Source: Agrostemma githago (lineage: Eukaryota; Streptophyta; Magnoliopsida; Caryophyllales; Caryophyllaceae). Taken from it: a stretch of DNA of 64,000 bases. The notes beneath the pieces are model-generated. The model was not told the DNA's origin. It did not search any database and saw only the letters and a list, made by a program, of their open reading frames with translations. Shown one piece after another: positions 21,201 to 32,121 of this stretch; position 1 is the first letter of the stretch; every line of letters begins with the position of its first letter. Position numbers and translations under genes: made by a program. The stretch covers positions 38,166,878-38,230,877 of the forward strand of contig OY288243.1 in assembly GCA_958450325.1 (NCBI GenBank), written 5' to 3'.

Positions 21201-24200
21201 CACGAACCTTACCGTCCTTTTTAGGGACTGGTACTATATTTGCAACCCAATCCGGATACTCGGAGACTCGTATGAACCCAGCCTTGAATTGTTTGTCTAC
21301 TTCCTCCTTGACTTTGAGGGACCATTCGGGTCTCATGCGTCGGAGTTTTTGTTTAACCGGCTTGAACCCTTCCTTGATCGGTATATGGTGCTCGGCTATT
21401 TCGCGATCAATCCCCGGCATATCCTTGTAGGACCATGCGAAGATGTCTTTGAATTCTTGAAGGAGAACTATGAATTGTTGTTTCTCCTCGGGATCTAAGG
21501 ATAGTCCTATCTTAAGCATCTGAGGTTCTAAGGTTGTTCCCACGTTGATGGATTCGGTGTCTTCGATTACCGGATTGCGGGATTCCCTTTGCTCTAGTTG
21601 CTCGATTAGATGTGGGGGTAGAGATACCTGTTCGTCGGGTTTCTCAATGGCATTGCACGTAAAATTTTTGAAATTTTGAAAATGAGACAAGTCGTAAGCA
21701 GAACGGTTGTTATTATTGATCATGAATTGAGAAAAGAGCTCGAAAAGAGCGGCCATCTGATCACTAGTCAGTGGCGGGATAGGTAGGGTGCCCGGGACAG
21801 ACCCCGAGGCACCAGAAGTGGCTAAAGGAGGAGGGGGAGTTACAGGATTGACCCTAGCACCAGACTTACTAGACTCAAACTTAGACTCTGACTCGGACTC
21901 TGACTCAGACTCAGACTCAGATTCTGGCATCTCTCCTTCTCCTGTGATCAGCTTGTAAGTTTTTCCTTGACTGTCAGTCCATTTGACAGTCTTCCTCCAA
22001 GCTCTGGACCCGACTTCCGAGATTAGCTTGGACGGATCGAAGGTGCGACTGCGGAGTATGAGGCTGACTAGCTCTTCCTTCGGGGTTGGAACTGCGAGTT
22101 CTTCTCCAAAAAGTAACCCTAGTGCGGGCTCGGCATTCTTAGCATCTTCGGATTGGATGAGAGCGAAGATGTCGTCTGGTATGTAGTTGCAGTCCTGGGC
22201 CAAGTGGGTCCCAGGGCGTGTGGGCCGATATAGGCCGGTCTGAGCGGTCTCGAATACTGGAGTGACGAAGGTGACCTTACTGGTTCCAGTCTGGCCCATG
22301 TTTTCTGGGGTTAGGGTGTAGCCCAAACCTGTCTGAGTCCTCCCATTGTTCAGAACTTCGAGAATTTTTCCTGCGGGGAGATCGGGCCTTGAGGTAACCC
22401 CTGGTAGAAAGCCCAGATTCTGTAACATTCGGTCTAGGGGGACGGTGAAGTAAGGACGGAAGAGATGATCTTCTTCGATGGCTCCTATGAAATCGAACCC
22501 CCATAGATCGGTGCGTCCCGAGGTGTTGCAATTAGCCACAGTCATAGGTGTGGCTTCCATAGTGATGACGGTGTCACGCAAAGGCAACTTGATTTTTCGA
22601 TGTAAAGTGGAGGACACGGCCCTGGTTGCATGGATCCAAGGTCTTCCTAGAAGAAGGTTGAAGGAAGAAGTCACGTCAATCACTTGAAATTCCAGCTCTT
22701 TCTCTATCGGGCCCGTTATGATAGTGAGTTTCGTGGCTCCGGCCACTGACTTTGGACTTCCGTCAAAAGCCTGAATAGTTTGAGCTGTTGGAATATAGTC
22801 GGCCTCGGTGATGCCGAGGGCTTTGGCGGTCCTTAAGGGAAGGACGTTGACTGCTGACCCGTCGTCAATTAGGGTCATGGGTAGGTACTTTCCTCGACAG
22901 ATAACTGTGATGTAGAGGGCCATGTTGTGGGCTGGCCCGAATGGTGGTAGATCAGCGTTGGAGAAGGTAATCAGTGGGCCTTCTTCTATGGATCTGCTTT
23001 TTAGGTGGGGTAGGACTGTGGCTACCATTTCGGCTGGAGTAGCCATAGAGTCGATTTTGACCTGATCGAGGGCCTTAGTGAGTGCCTCTCGATGTTCTTG
23101 AGAGCTAACTAGGAGTTGCCATATAGAGAGGTCAACTCGAGTTTTGCTTAGCTGTTTCACAAGAGCCTTTTCAGGAGTTGGTTCTTCCGGAGCGGGCTCT
23201 ACTTTGAGTGGTTCGACAATGATGAGGGCTTGACTAGTGGCTAAGGCTTTGGACTTAACCTTCTGAATCTCCTCGGGTGTGATGGGGACAGCTTCCCCTT
23301 TGGTGAGGTAGACATCATCTTCGTCATCGCACCAGATCCCGTTTATTTGTGGGATAAATGGAGAAATAAGGTGTGAGCAATCCACTACTTCCCCTGAAAA
23401 GATGGCGTGAGTGGCCAATGGGTTGTCTTTGTTGTTGGGCTTACCCCCGGGTAAAGGGATTTTCGCGCTTTCAATGAGATCTTGGATAAGGTGCTTCAGT
23501 TTCCAACATTTCTCGGTATCGTGCCCCTTACCACGATGATAGTGACAGTAGGCCTGGAGGTTGTAGGCCTTAGAGCGACGTTCGACCGGGATATCGGGTG
23601 TTGGGCCTATCGGAGTGATAAGGCCTTTTGATGATAGTCTTTGAAGGGCGTTTTCATAGGTAGTGCCTATGTCGGTGAATACCCGGGGAGTAGTAGTCTT
23701 CTGGGATGAGGTATCGAGTGCATTTACCTCGTCGAAAATGCTACGAGCGGCAGCAGTAGTAGCGGGCTTGCTCGTTGATGAACTGGCCCCTTGGTATCCC
23801 TTAGTGGAGGCCTTAGTGAGGCTTTCCAATCTTAAATCATCCTCGATTCTTGTTCCCATTTCAGTCAGGACCGCGAAACTAGGTATGATGGCGTACCGGA
23901 GATGGACCCGGTAAGCTGGAAGTAGGTTCTTGACAAAGGCTTCAACCAGCACCTTTTCACTGGGCTTATCGACCATTTTGACGCTTTCAGCCCTCCAGCG
24001 TTGAAGGTATTTTGTGAATCCCTCCTTAGGTTCCTGGGCCATTACTTCCAGGGTGCGCATAGTGGTTTGGATCTCCGTATTGTCGGCGTAGTTCCGAGCG
24101 AATTCCGTTGCCACGTCGTCCCAAGTTTTGTATTTCTTGGGGTCGAGCCGGTAGTACCAGGCTCTTGGGTGCTTCTCGAGAGAAGAAGCGAATAGGTGCT

Positions 24201-24585
24201 TGAACATGTTGGACTTGACCCCTTTGAGGGCCATGAACTCCTTGAAAGCCCGGATGTGGTGGACCGGGTCTTCGGTACCCTCGAACATCGGTAAACCCGT
24301 CAGATTGAGGTTCGTGGGTAGTTCATCGGTCAATGGGGTGTAAATCCTAGCATTCTCCGTATGGATGGAGCTTTGGGTTGTCAAGTGGACCTGTTCTTGC
24401 AGTTTGAGGACTGCACTGGCTAAAGCGGCTAGAGGCCCGTCATCGTCGATCGAAGCGTTGGGGGTTCCCTGTTCTACGGCACTAACCCGGGTAATGATGG
24501 CGATCTGGTCTTCCCGCATCTTTCTCAGTTGGTCTTGGATTTGGGCCAACGAGGCGGTCAATTCATCTATGGCTTTTTGCGTCAT
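18295..24585 (-). CDS. E3 Gag-Pol polyprotein (Tat/Retand lineage), intact
   Basis: One uninterrupted frame of 2096 residues. In order: a coiled N-terminus and retrotransposon Gag (about 1-260, AWYYRLDP, FTKYLQRW); a knuckle-like CHYH-HDTEKCW (about 340-358); aspartic protease with LIDDGSAVNVLP (about 571); a Ser-Glu dipeptide linker (about 885-905); reverse transcriptase (about 1080-1290) with VYVDDM near 1228; the usual RNase H (about 1370-1450); a second, archaeal-type RNase H beginning WDLYFDGAS (about 1518-1650), the Tat-lineage hallmark; integrase with HHCC region (1748-1790) and D-D-E at about 1815, 1873 and 1911; and a GPY-like end. No chromodomain was seen. The ATG lies 1.07 kb after the primer site. 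Gag and Pol are in one frame, so a lower level of Pol would need protease or another control. No stop or frameshift was found; this copy is a candidate autonomous driver of E1, E2, E4 and E6. Confidence 0.95.
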   Translation of the reverse strand: MTQKAIDELTASLAQIQDQLRKMREDQIAIITRVSAVEQGTPNASIDDDGPLAALASAVLKLQEQVHLTTQSSIHTENARIYTPLTDELPTNLNLTGLPMFEGTEDPVHHIRAFKEFMALKGVKSNMFKHLFASSLEKHPRAWYYRLDPKKYKTWDDVATEFARNYADNTEIQTTMRTLEVMAQEPKEGFTKYLQRWRAESVKMVDKPSEKVLVEAFVKNLLPAYRVHLRYAIIPSFAVLTEMGTRIEDDLRLESLTKASTKGYQGASSSTSKPATTAAARSIFDEVNALDTSSQKTTTPRVFTDIGTTYENALQRLSSKGLITPIGPTPDIPVERRSKAYNLQAYCHYHRGKGHDTEKCWKLKHLIQDLIESAKIPLPGGKPNNKDNPLATHAIFSGEVVDCSHLISPFIPQINGIWCDDEDDVYLTKGEAVPITPEEIQKVKSKALATSQALIIVEPLKVEPAPEEPTPEKALVKQLSKTRVDLSIWQLLVSSQEHREALTKALDQVKIDSMATPAEMVATVLPHLKSRSIEEGPLITFSNADLPPFGPAHNMALYITVICRGKYLPMTLIDDGSAVNVLPLRTAKALGITEADYIPTAQTIQAFDGSPKSVAGATKLTIITGPIEKELEFQVIDVTSSFNLLLGRPWIHATRAVSSTLHRKIKLPLRDTVITMEATPMTVANCNTSGRTDLWGFDFIGAIEEDHLFRPYFTVPLDRMLQNLGFLPGVTSRPDLPAGKILEVLNNGRTQTGLGYTLTPENMGQTGTSKVTFVTPVFETAQTGLYRPTRPGTHLAQDCNYIPDDIFALIQSEDAKNAEPALGLLFGEELAVPTPKEELVSLILRSRTFDPSKLISEVGSRAWRKTVKWTDSQGKTYKLITGEGEMPESESESESESESESKFESSKSGARVNPVTPPPPLATSGASGSVPGTLPIPPLTSDQMAALFELFSQFMINNNNRSAYDLSHFQNFKNFTCNAIEKPDEQVSLPPHLIEQLEQRESRNPVIEDTESINVGTTLEPQMLKIGLSLDPEEKQQFIVLLQEFKDIFAWSYKDMPGIDREIAEHHIPIKEGFKPVKQKLRRMRPEWSLKVKEEVDKQFKAGFIRVSEYPDWVANIVPVPKKDGKVRVCVDFRDLNKASPKDDFPLPHIDILVDNTADHALLSFMDGYAGYNQIKMAEEDMDKTTFITPWGTYCYTVMPFGLINAGATYQRTATTLLHDMMHKEVEVYVDDMIVKSKDRDGHITALRKFFTRLRKYNMRLNPQKCSFGVTSGKLLGHIVSQRGIEVDPAKIKAITEMRPPKTEKEIRGFLGKVQYISRFISKLTMVCEPIFKKLKIGERLLWDDKCQAAFDRIKEILASPPVLMPPQHGLPLSLYLTTTETAMGAMLAQTVNSEERAIYYISKKFLEYECKYTMLEKTCLALVWATKKLRHYMLSHEVQVLSRMDPIKYLFEKPILNGRISRWTLMLAEFDLKFVPLKAIKGRVVAEFLADSPITEEGHIDTWSFPDEDIFHTDTEAWDLYFDGASNFRGFGVGILLISPKGEHTPVSIKLDFDVTNNAAEYEACIHGLQAAADLGVTNLRVHGDSSLVINQALQKWKTRNANLVAYQARVRDLEKQFHKVEYIYLPREENQFADALSKLASLLNIPDHMTNMLICVERRSEPAYIHDIEEVEIPDPEPWYQAVLTYLATGEYPPGVDNRAKKALRRLATQFIRTDDGQLYKKTAQGALLRCIDKTNAEKVMAEVHDGECGPHMNAQMLVRKIMRLGYYWNSMETDCQQYVRHCHNCQIFANVQHMPPSLLYTMTSPWPFSTWGIDIIGKINPSGTGGHCFILVAIDYFTKWVEVESYRILNASHVAKFIQNKIICRYGIPHEFISDHGTHFQAETAALLTKYKIQRHTSSPYRPQTNGAVEAANKTIVTILKKMADNYRDWPDKIPFALWGYRTSIRTATGATPYYLTYGMEAVQPVELEVPSLRILLESQVPEADWVQARYDSLVLLDERRSRALNNIQIYEKRIQRAFNKRVRPRNIKEGDLVLKSVRALLPVDPRGKFKPNWAGPYLVKKILSGGAVMLTDLDGNEFVNPTNLDQLKRYYP

Positions 24586-25655
24586 GGCTCGAGTGTGGGG
24601 TGACCTGTCTGTAAGGGCACCGCGTAATCAGTATCTGACCCAGATCTTATTAGAATCAAAAGTACATCCCGAGCAAGAAAAAGACTAGACTAAAAGGAAA
24701 ACCGGAGACTGACTTGTAAATGGATGACACGTGAGTGGTGGGCCTTCCTTAGGATTCGGCAGAGTGGGCCTAGTCCTGTTCTAAGGAAGGTCTACGTGAG
24801 AAATCCCCAGGCTTTAGACTCTAGTGTGTAAACGGGCTTCCCTTTGTAGGAGTTAGTCCTACGAAGGTGGGCCGTGCCTTGACAAGTAAGGCGGACTGGG
24901 ATGGGGTGGAAACCCGTGATATAAGATCGACGGAGTTTCGACGCTATAGACTCTTACAACCTATGACAAGACCCGACACTGCTAAATACGGGAAGTCCTA
25001 AGCGGAAGAGGGTTTTGAAAAGAGAAATGGGATTTGAAAACCGAGCAAAGTCGGATTGGAAGGCCCGATTTTTTTGGAAAACCGAGAAAAGGGGTTTATC
25101 GGGCCGAGATTTCGGGCTTTTTTTTTTGAAAAGGTTTGGATAGCATACCGGCTAAAAATAGGCTATTTTGAGTCAAAAATCATAAGTCCTAAATTCGGCA
25201 GCTTTCCGGGTTTTGAAAAAGTAGATGGGTTTGAAAAGATGCAAGTTTTTTTTTTTTTTGAAAATGACGGTTTTTGAAAAGACCGAAAAGGATCAAGTAG
25301 CATGTAGTCATAGAATCAGTATAACGACGCCATGTATGCTCTTAGTCTAAGTCTCGGTCGGTCTAAGAGGGTCTATACCAACAACGATCGCATTCTCGTA
25401 CTGAGGACGGACTCCCTAAGCCGAGTTGGTCTTAGGACATGCCGCAAAGGCTAAACGAGTTCCGCGATCGAAGTCTTTAGTGCACCCTAGTGGGAATGCA
25501 CCGTGGTATAGTGGGACGTCGGTCACAAGTAACCGGCCCGGGATAGAACGGGGTTATGCATGAATCATTGAACTAAAACGTGTACATTACTAATCGAACG
25601 ATTTCTTTTCGAGTCTCACCCTGAGGATGCCGATGGTAAGTGACACATCAGTTAA
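24586..25655 (-). other. E3 5' untranslated leader
   Basis: Non-coding leader between primer site and gag, with G-rich and A-rich runs. The equivalent E1 region (41226-42288) is recognisably similar, including CACCGCGTAATCAG just before the ATG and GTGGTATAGTGGGACGTCGG near 25500. CCTTACAG just upstream of gag (minus strand) resembles a splice acceptor; whether it is used is unknown. Confidence 0.6.
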
Positions 25656-25673
25656 TCCCCAGCGGAGTCGCCA
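25656..25673 (-). promoter_or_regulatory. E3 primer binding site
   Basis: Minus-strand TGGCGACTCCGCTGGGGA lies three bases after the 5' LTR. It is the usual primer site form in Tat/Ogre-type elements (reported as tRNA-Arg for Ogre). The same site is at 42289-42306 in E1. Confidence 0.85.
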
Positions 25674-25676
25674 AAT

Positions 25677-28254
25677 TGTGGACATGACATAGGTCCACCC
25701 CGACGCGGCGAAGCGCGGGTTTTGGGGAGGCGTAGAATTTCCATATGAGATGGATCGAATAGAATTTTAAATCGAAGTAGGAGTCGCCACCGAATTTTAT
25801 GGTTATTCGGAACCATTCGAACCCACTCTATGTCGTAGTGGGCCATACTTAAAGCCTGGCCCATTTCCGATGTCAGAGTTTATTGGGTTCGTCCCTTAGC
25901 ATATCGATACCGATGCCGACTGGGCGGTTAATCGTATATTGAATGACTCTCGTTGCCAATGGATTCGGACATCCGGAAACCACGGTTCTGAGTAAGGGGT
26001 GAGGGTACGTGTTGGGAAGTTCAGCGAGAACACCCAACCCCGCCCGCACTTAGCGGCCTTTACTAAGATATCGTTCGGTTTTGTGTACACGCGTTAGTTC
26101 GACGATGAAATGATATGCAGAGATTATTTTCCTAAGACATGTGAGGAAAAATAAAATGGGTTGCTAAGTCGTTTAATGCATGTTAAACTATTAACGTCAA
26201 AGTTATTTAGCATGCGAGTTCGTTTTAGTCTAATAAAACGATAAAAAGAAAATATGAGAAAAAGTTGCTACAAACACGAGAAAACGGGTTAGTAACGATT
26301 GAAATAATAATATAGGAAATAAATATATGAAATCGAGAAAATAAGAATTAATCGAAATCTGAAAAATATTGTTAAAATATTGTTTTGTATAAAAAACGAA
26401 GTTCGAGAAAGAAGAAAAAAAAACGAAAAAAACGTACTTGGGCCGTGAGCCGCGCGGCTCGCCCGGGACATGGGCGGGTCGCGTGGCGGCCTGATTTCGA
26501 CACGGTTTTTGAATTTTTTTTTTGATTAAATCGCGTACGAATATCGCATAACTCGTACTCGACTTAATATTCTCGATATCCGTCATATTCGATAGTTGAT
26601 TATCGAATATTTAGAATAGTTTTTTTAAAAAAGGTGTAAATCTAGAAATTGATCGAAGAATAATAAAAAATAAAACAAACGAAAAACCGCAAAAAAAAAA
26701 AAAAGGGTCCGGACCGTGTGCTGTCCGGCCTTCGGACTTTGTTCGAAAATTATTATTTTTTGTTCGAAAATCGTTAATTGCGTACAAACATGAATTAATT
26801 TGTACTCAGCTTATATTTTCGATATTCGTCGTATTCGATATTCGATTATGAAATCGATATCGAATATTCGGAATGACTTTTAGAAAAGGTTTTGAAAAAA
26901 GTTTGTTTTTGAACGAAAAAAAAAAAAAAAATAAGAAAAGAGAATTTTGAACGAAAAGTTGTAAAAAAAGGATTTTGAACGAAGAAAAAATATAATGAAG
27001 CCGTCGAAAACTTAATATAATTCTTTTTGATATGATATTCGATTATATAGAATCGATATCATATTTTAAGAATATTCGATATAGGAAAATAGTTTTAGTA
27101 GTATCGATATTAGAAAATAAAAAAAGAGGACCGACACAAGACCCATAAGAAAAACGAGAGAAAGGGGAGAGAAAAGGGAAGAGACGGGTTTGATTTGCAC
27201 CCTCAACCTACATGCTTTGTGTTCTCGGTATAAGGCTCGTCGGACGGTGGCTTAGACACGGGAGCGTCGAGATGATGTGGGTGAGCTAAGGTGTCGGTTT
27301 TTTGGAGCGTTTTTGTGTGTGTATGAGGCGTGGGATCGGCCGGTTTGGACGGGATCGGTTTCGTCGGATTTTTGGAATTACTTCGGGATTACGTCGGGAC
27401 TTCGAATGTCGTTTTTTGGCTGCTGAAAACTTAGGATTTTCTCGGTATTTTCAGCCTGATTTTTCCGTGTATGAATCGTGTATCAACTGTCGAAGGGAGG
27501 GTCCTATTTATAGGAATTTCCCGACCTTGGTTTGGGAGAGTTTGAATACCGCTTAGGATAGGAAATGTAGGAATTCGAGGGAAATAAGAATTCTACTTTC
27601 TTGGCCAAGAAGAAAGGGATTTCGGCTGTTTGGAGGGTGCTTTGGCCGAGTGTTTTGCACTCGGTCCAGTGTTTGAGTCGGTTTATGAATAGGACTCCTG
27701 TTCGAGCTAGAATTACCGCTTGAGTAAGAAGCTGAGGAGTACGAGGATTCCGCTTTCTTGTGAGAGAAGAAAGAGAGGGAGACCGGCTGGTTGTGCATAT
27801 TTGGCCGAGTGTTTGCACTCGGTTGGGTGTCTGAATCGGTTCTCGGCTAGGATTCCTACTCGGGATCGAATTCTACCTTAAACGGAATTGTTTATTATTT
27901 TTGTATGGCTGATTTTTTGGTGTTTGAGTCCGAATCAAACCGTGTAGTGTCACGGCCAGCTCGTGTGACTCGGGAAAAAATATCTTTGACCGGGTTTGAC
28001 TCGGTCGCTAAAAGACGGTTTTACCCCTGGTGACGGTTTCGACCCAAATTAGTGTTATTCGACTCGAAACGACCCACTGGGCCTGGATTTGAGGTCCGTT
28101 TTGTGAGATTTGTACTCCTTAAAATGTCTAAACCAAATGTCCATGATTTCAAGCCCATATCCGAGTCTGTCAAAGCACGTTTACGTCCTATCATCATCGG
28201 GTGTTTGGCGGGAACTACTATAGACACCTAGCGGTCAAAATGTGGGTGTCTACA
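25677..28254 (-). repeat. E3 5' LTR
   Basis: 2578 bp, nearly identical to 12947-15522. In the sense direction it starts TGTAGACACCC and ends GTCATGTCCACA next to the primer site. It contains the conserved CACCCTCAACCTACATG block and the promoter TATA box. Confidence 0.93.
27505..27512 (-). promoter_or_regulatory. E3 LTR promoter TATA box
   Basis: Minus-strand TATAAATA within CCTATAAATAGGACCC, about 745 bp into the 5' LTR in the sense direction. The same box is kept in the E1 LTRs (near 31516 and 44102) and in E2 (near 29566). Confidence 0.7.
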
Positions 28255-28259
28255 GGTTG

Positions 28260-30163
28260 CTAAGTCGTTTAATGCATGTTAAACTAATAACGTCAAAGTT
28301 ATTTTAGCATGTGAATTCGTTTTAGTCTAATAAAACGAAGAAATAAATAAATTGCTACAAACACGAGAAAACGGGTTAGTAACGATTGAATAATAATGAA
28401 TATACGAGATCGAGAAAAATAAATATTAATCGAAATCTGAAAAATATTGTTAAAACGCCGTTTTGTATAAAAAACGGAGTTCGAAAAATAATAAAAAAGC
28501 GAGAAAAGGACGCGGCGTGGCAGCCGGCCGCGCGGCTCGCCCGGGACTCCGGCGAGTCGCGTGTCGGTCTGTTTTCGAAGACGGTTTTTTTGGAAATTTT
28601 CGATTAAATCCGCGTACGAATATTGCATAATTCGTACTCGACTTAATATTCTCGATATTCGTTATATTCGATAGTTGACTACGAAATCAATATCAAATAT
28701 TTGGAATAGTTTTAGAAAAGATATAAATTTTAGAAATCGTGTCGTAGAATAAATAATAATAAACGAACGAAAAACTAAAAAAAGGTCTCGGGTTTCAGGC
28801 CCGTGCGCGAGTCGCCTGGGCATGGCGCGACTCGCGTGCGGGTCTGCCCATTTTTATTATTTTTTGTCGAAAACCGTTAAATTTTATAAATCGCGTACAA
28901 ATATGGATTAATTTATACCCGATTCATATTTTCGATATTCGTCGTATTCGATATTCGATTATGAAATCGATATCGAATACTCGGAATGATTTTTAGAAAA
29001 TTTTTGTAGAAAAAGCTTGTTTTGAACGAAAAGTTTAGAAAAAGATCTTGAACAAAAAAAAGATGTAACGATTTTTAAAATCGTCAAAATCTTAATATAA
29101 TTCTTTTCGATACAATATTCGATTATAGAGAATCGATATCATATTTTTGAGAATGTTCGATATATGAAATTTGTTTTTTTAATAGTATTGATATTAGAAA
29201 ATAAAAAAAAGACCGACGAAAGACCCGTAATAATAAAAAAAACGAGAAGAAGAGAAGAGAAGAGGGAAAAGCGGGCTTGATTTACACCCTCAACCTACAT
29301 GCTTTGTTTTCTCGGGATAAGGCTCGTCGGAAAGTGGCTTAGACTTAGGAGCGTCGAGATGATGAGGATGAGTTTAGGGTGTCGGTTTGGACGAGTGGTT
29401 GGACGTCGGGTTCGACGTGTGGTCGGGGCTTCGAGGTTTCTGAGAGGTGTCGGGATTTGCTTGCTATTGAGGATGTATGAAAATAATTGTGTGTTGATCG
29501 TGTGTCTCGGTTTTTTCTGATGTTGTGATGTGTAAAAAGTGTTGGATGGGACGTCCTATTTATAGGAACCGAGGTAGCCTTGCTTGTGTGACAAGAAATA
29601 CCGGTTTGGATAGGAAATACGAGAGTTCGAGAGGAAATCAAATCTCGTTTCTTGGTGAAGAAGTCATGAATCTCGGCTGGTGGAGGAGTATTTCGGCTGA
29701 CTTGGGACGCCTAAACCGAGTGTTTGAGCTCGGTTTGTATCTGTTCCGGTTTCTGGATAGAATTCCTACTTGAGGTCGAATTCTACCTTTAACAGAATTG
29801 TTTAATGTTTAATGAAGCTGATATTTTGTAGGAATTTGAGTATGAATCAACCGTGTGAAGTGTCATGGCTGACTCACGTGTCTCGGGAAAATCTTTGACC
29901 GGGTTTTGACTCGGTCGCTAAAAGACGGTTTTACCCCTGGTGTCGGATTCGACCCAAATTAGTGTTATTTGACTCGAAACGACCCACTGGGCCTGGATTT
30001 GAGGTTGATTTTGTAAGATTTGTACTTCTTAATAAGTCTAAACCAAATGTCCATGATTACAAGCCCATATCCGAGTCCGTCAAAGCACGTTTACGTCCAA
30101 TCATCATCGGGTGTTTGGCGGGAACTACTATAGACACCTGGCGGTCAAATGTGGGTGTCTACA
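28260..30163 (-). repeat. E2 solo LTR, second segment
   Basis: Resumes directly after the GGTTG duplication of E3 and ends GTGTCTACA at 30163, followed by ATGTG. It carries the CACCCTCAACCTACATG block at 29285-29301. Confidence 0.9.
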
Positions 30164-30168
30164 ATGTG

Positions 30169-32121
30169 AATAAATGAATAGGTTGCTAAGTCGTTTAATG
30201 CATGAAAATTAACGTCAAAGTTGTATTTAACATGCGAGGTTCGTTTTAGTATAATAAAACAAAAGATGAGAAGAGATGCTAAGAAGATGAACAAATGTGT
30301 TAGTAACGATTGAATAAATCGAACGAAAATACGAATGCAATTAATAATGTAAAAATATATCGAGATCTGAAATATCGCTAAAAAGACGTTGTTTTGTCGA
30401 AAAAACGATGTTCGAAAAAAAAGGAAAGGTCGCGTTCCAGCCTGCCGGGCGACTCGCCCGAGTAAGCGACCCGCCTGGGGCGCGCGCGACTCGCGTCCCG
30501 GTCTGTTTTCGAAATTGATTTTTTTTGAAAAAGCGATGATTTCATTAAATCGCGTACAAATATTGCACAATTTGCACCCAATTTAGTATTCTCGACGTTC
30601 GTCGTATTCGATATTCGATTATGAAATCGATATCAAATATTCGGAAAAGATAAAAAAAAAGTTTTAAGAAAAATCATTTTGTAGAAAAAACGATGCTTAG
30701 GAAAAATTGGGAAAAACGATAAAAGGCCGCGGAATCAGGCCTCCACGCGAGCCGCCTGGGAGTGGCGCGGCGCGCGTGGACTGCTGTCCGGTTCGGTTGT
30801 TTTCGAGAAATTGTTAATTTCGATAGATCGCGAATAAATATGAATTAATTTATACTCGATCTATGCTTTCGATATTCGTCGTATTCGATATTCGATTATG
30901 AAATCGATATCGAATATTCGGAATGATTTTTAGAAAAGTTTTTCTATAAAATTGTTTGAAAAGAATTCGAACGGAAAAAAAATGTTAGTTCTCTCCGCGT
31001 TAGAATCGTTGTATTTTGTAAAAAAGTAACGATTTTTAGCATCAACGAGATTAATTTAATTCTTTTAATACGATATTCGACTAGAGAATCGGTATCGTAT
31101 TTTTAAGAATATTCGTTATATGAAAATAGTTTTAGTAATATCGATATTAGAAATAATGAAAATGCGACGAAAGACCCGTAATAAAAAAAAATCAACCGAC
31201 GACGACGCGAGACGAAAAAAACGAGAAGAAGGAGAGAAGAGAAGAGAAGTCGGGTTTGGTTACACCCTCAACCTACATGCTCTTGTTGACTCGGATCGGG
31301 GCTCGTCGGATTGTAGCTAAGGCACGGGAGCGTCGGATTAATGTAGGTGAGTTGGTGGTTGTTTGGCTCGGATGTGAAGGGTGACGGGTATAGGGGGGCC
31401 GGTTCCTTCGATTTTGGAGGTAGAATGTCAAGAATTGTATGTGTCGTTGTATGAAAACGTGTGTGAATAATGTGTATGAAAATTGTCGTCCTTTATGATC
31501 GATGCTAAAGGGTCCTATTTATAGGAGTAGAGGTAGCCTTGCTTGTACGACAAGAAATACCAATCGGGATAGAAAATGTAAGATGTTGTGAGGAATGAGA
31601 ATTCCGTTACTTGGCAAAGAAGAAAGGGAATCCCGGTTTGGGAAGGGGAGCTCGGCTGAAAACAGGCCACTCGACCGAGTGTCCTAAGCTCGGTCAAATG
31701 CTCGATTCGGTTTTTTGATAGAATTCCTACTTGAGATCGAATTCTACCTTTAACGGAATTGTTTAATATTGGTGTAGCTGATTTTTGTGGAGTTTGAGCT
31801 CGAGTCGGTCACGTGAGGTGACACGGCTGACCCATAGTCTCGGGAAGATATCTTTGACCGTGTTTGACTCGGTCGCTAAAAGACGGTTTTGCCCCTGGTG
31901 TCAGATTCGACCCAAATTAGTCTCATTTGACTCGAAGCGACCTGCTGGGCCTAGTTTAGAGGTTGGTTTTGCAAAATTTGTACTCCTTAAAAAGCCCAAG
32001 CTAAATATTCATGATTTCGAGCCCATTTCCGAGTACGTTAAAGCATGTTTGCGTCCGATCATCATCGGGTGTTTGTCGGGAACTGATATAGACACCTGGC
32101 AGTAAAATGTGGGTGTCTACA
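30169..32121 (-). repeat. E1 left (3') LTR, second segment
   Basis: Resumes after the ATGTG duplication of E2 with AATAAATGAATAGGTTGC. This parallels 42777 onward in the right LTR. It ends GTGGGTGTCTACA at 32121, then the interior begins GAGCCCCCACTCTGACTG. Confidence 0.9.

Larger units (their letters stand above)
12947..28254 (-). mobile_element. E3: intact, very young Retand-like (Tat lineage) gypsy element
   Basis: 15.3 kb with LTRs 12947-15522 and 25677-28254 and duplication GGTTG exact at 12942-12946 and 28255-28259. By eye the LTRs differ by two substitutions (near 13774 and 15355) and two homopolymer-length changes. Transcription is on the minus strand: 5' LTR at 28254-25677, primer site 25673-25656, gag-pol 24585-18295, purine tract at 15535-15523. 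An opposite-strand two-exon ORF occupies 16188-17912. All parts needed for movement appear present. Confidence 0.93.
12458..30163 (-). mobile_element. E2: solo LTR of the same family, interrupted by E3
   Basis: One LTR only, in two pieces (12458-12946 and 28260-30163, about 2.4 kb together). Its own duplication ATGTG is exact at 12453-12457 and 30164-30168. With no interior, it is a solo LTR formed by recombination between two LTRs before E3 arrived. Ends: TGTGGACATGACATAGG and GTGGGTGTCTACA. Confidence 0.9.

Noticed and set aside
25490..25530. tRNA-like gene near GTGGTATAGTGGGACGTCGG
   Set aside because: The start resembles a tRNA A/B-box style, but no cloverleaf with anticodon and acceptor stem could be drawn, and the motif is simply conserved leader sequence of E1 and E3.
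12458..28254. Reading E2 and E3 as one element with LTRs at 12458 and 28260
   Set aside because: The target duplications (GGTTG for E3, ATGTG for E2) and LTR continuity show E3 sits inside a single E2 LTR.
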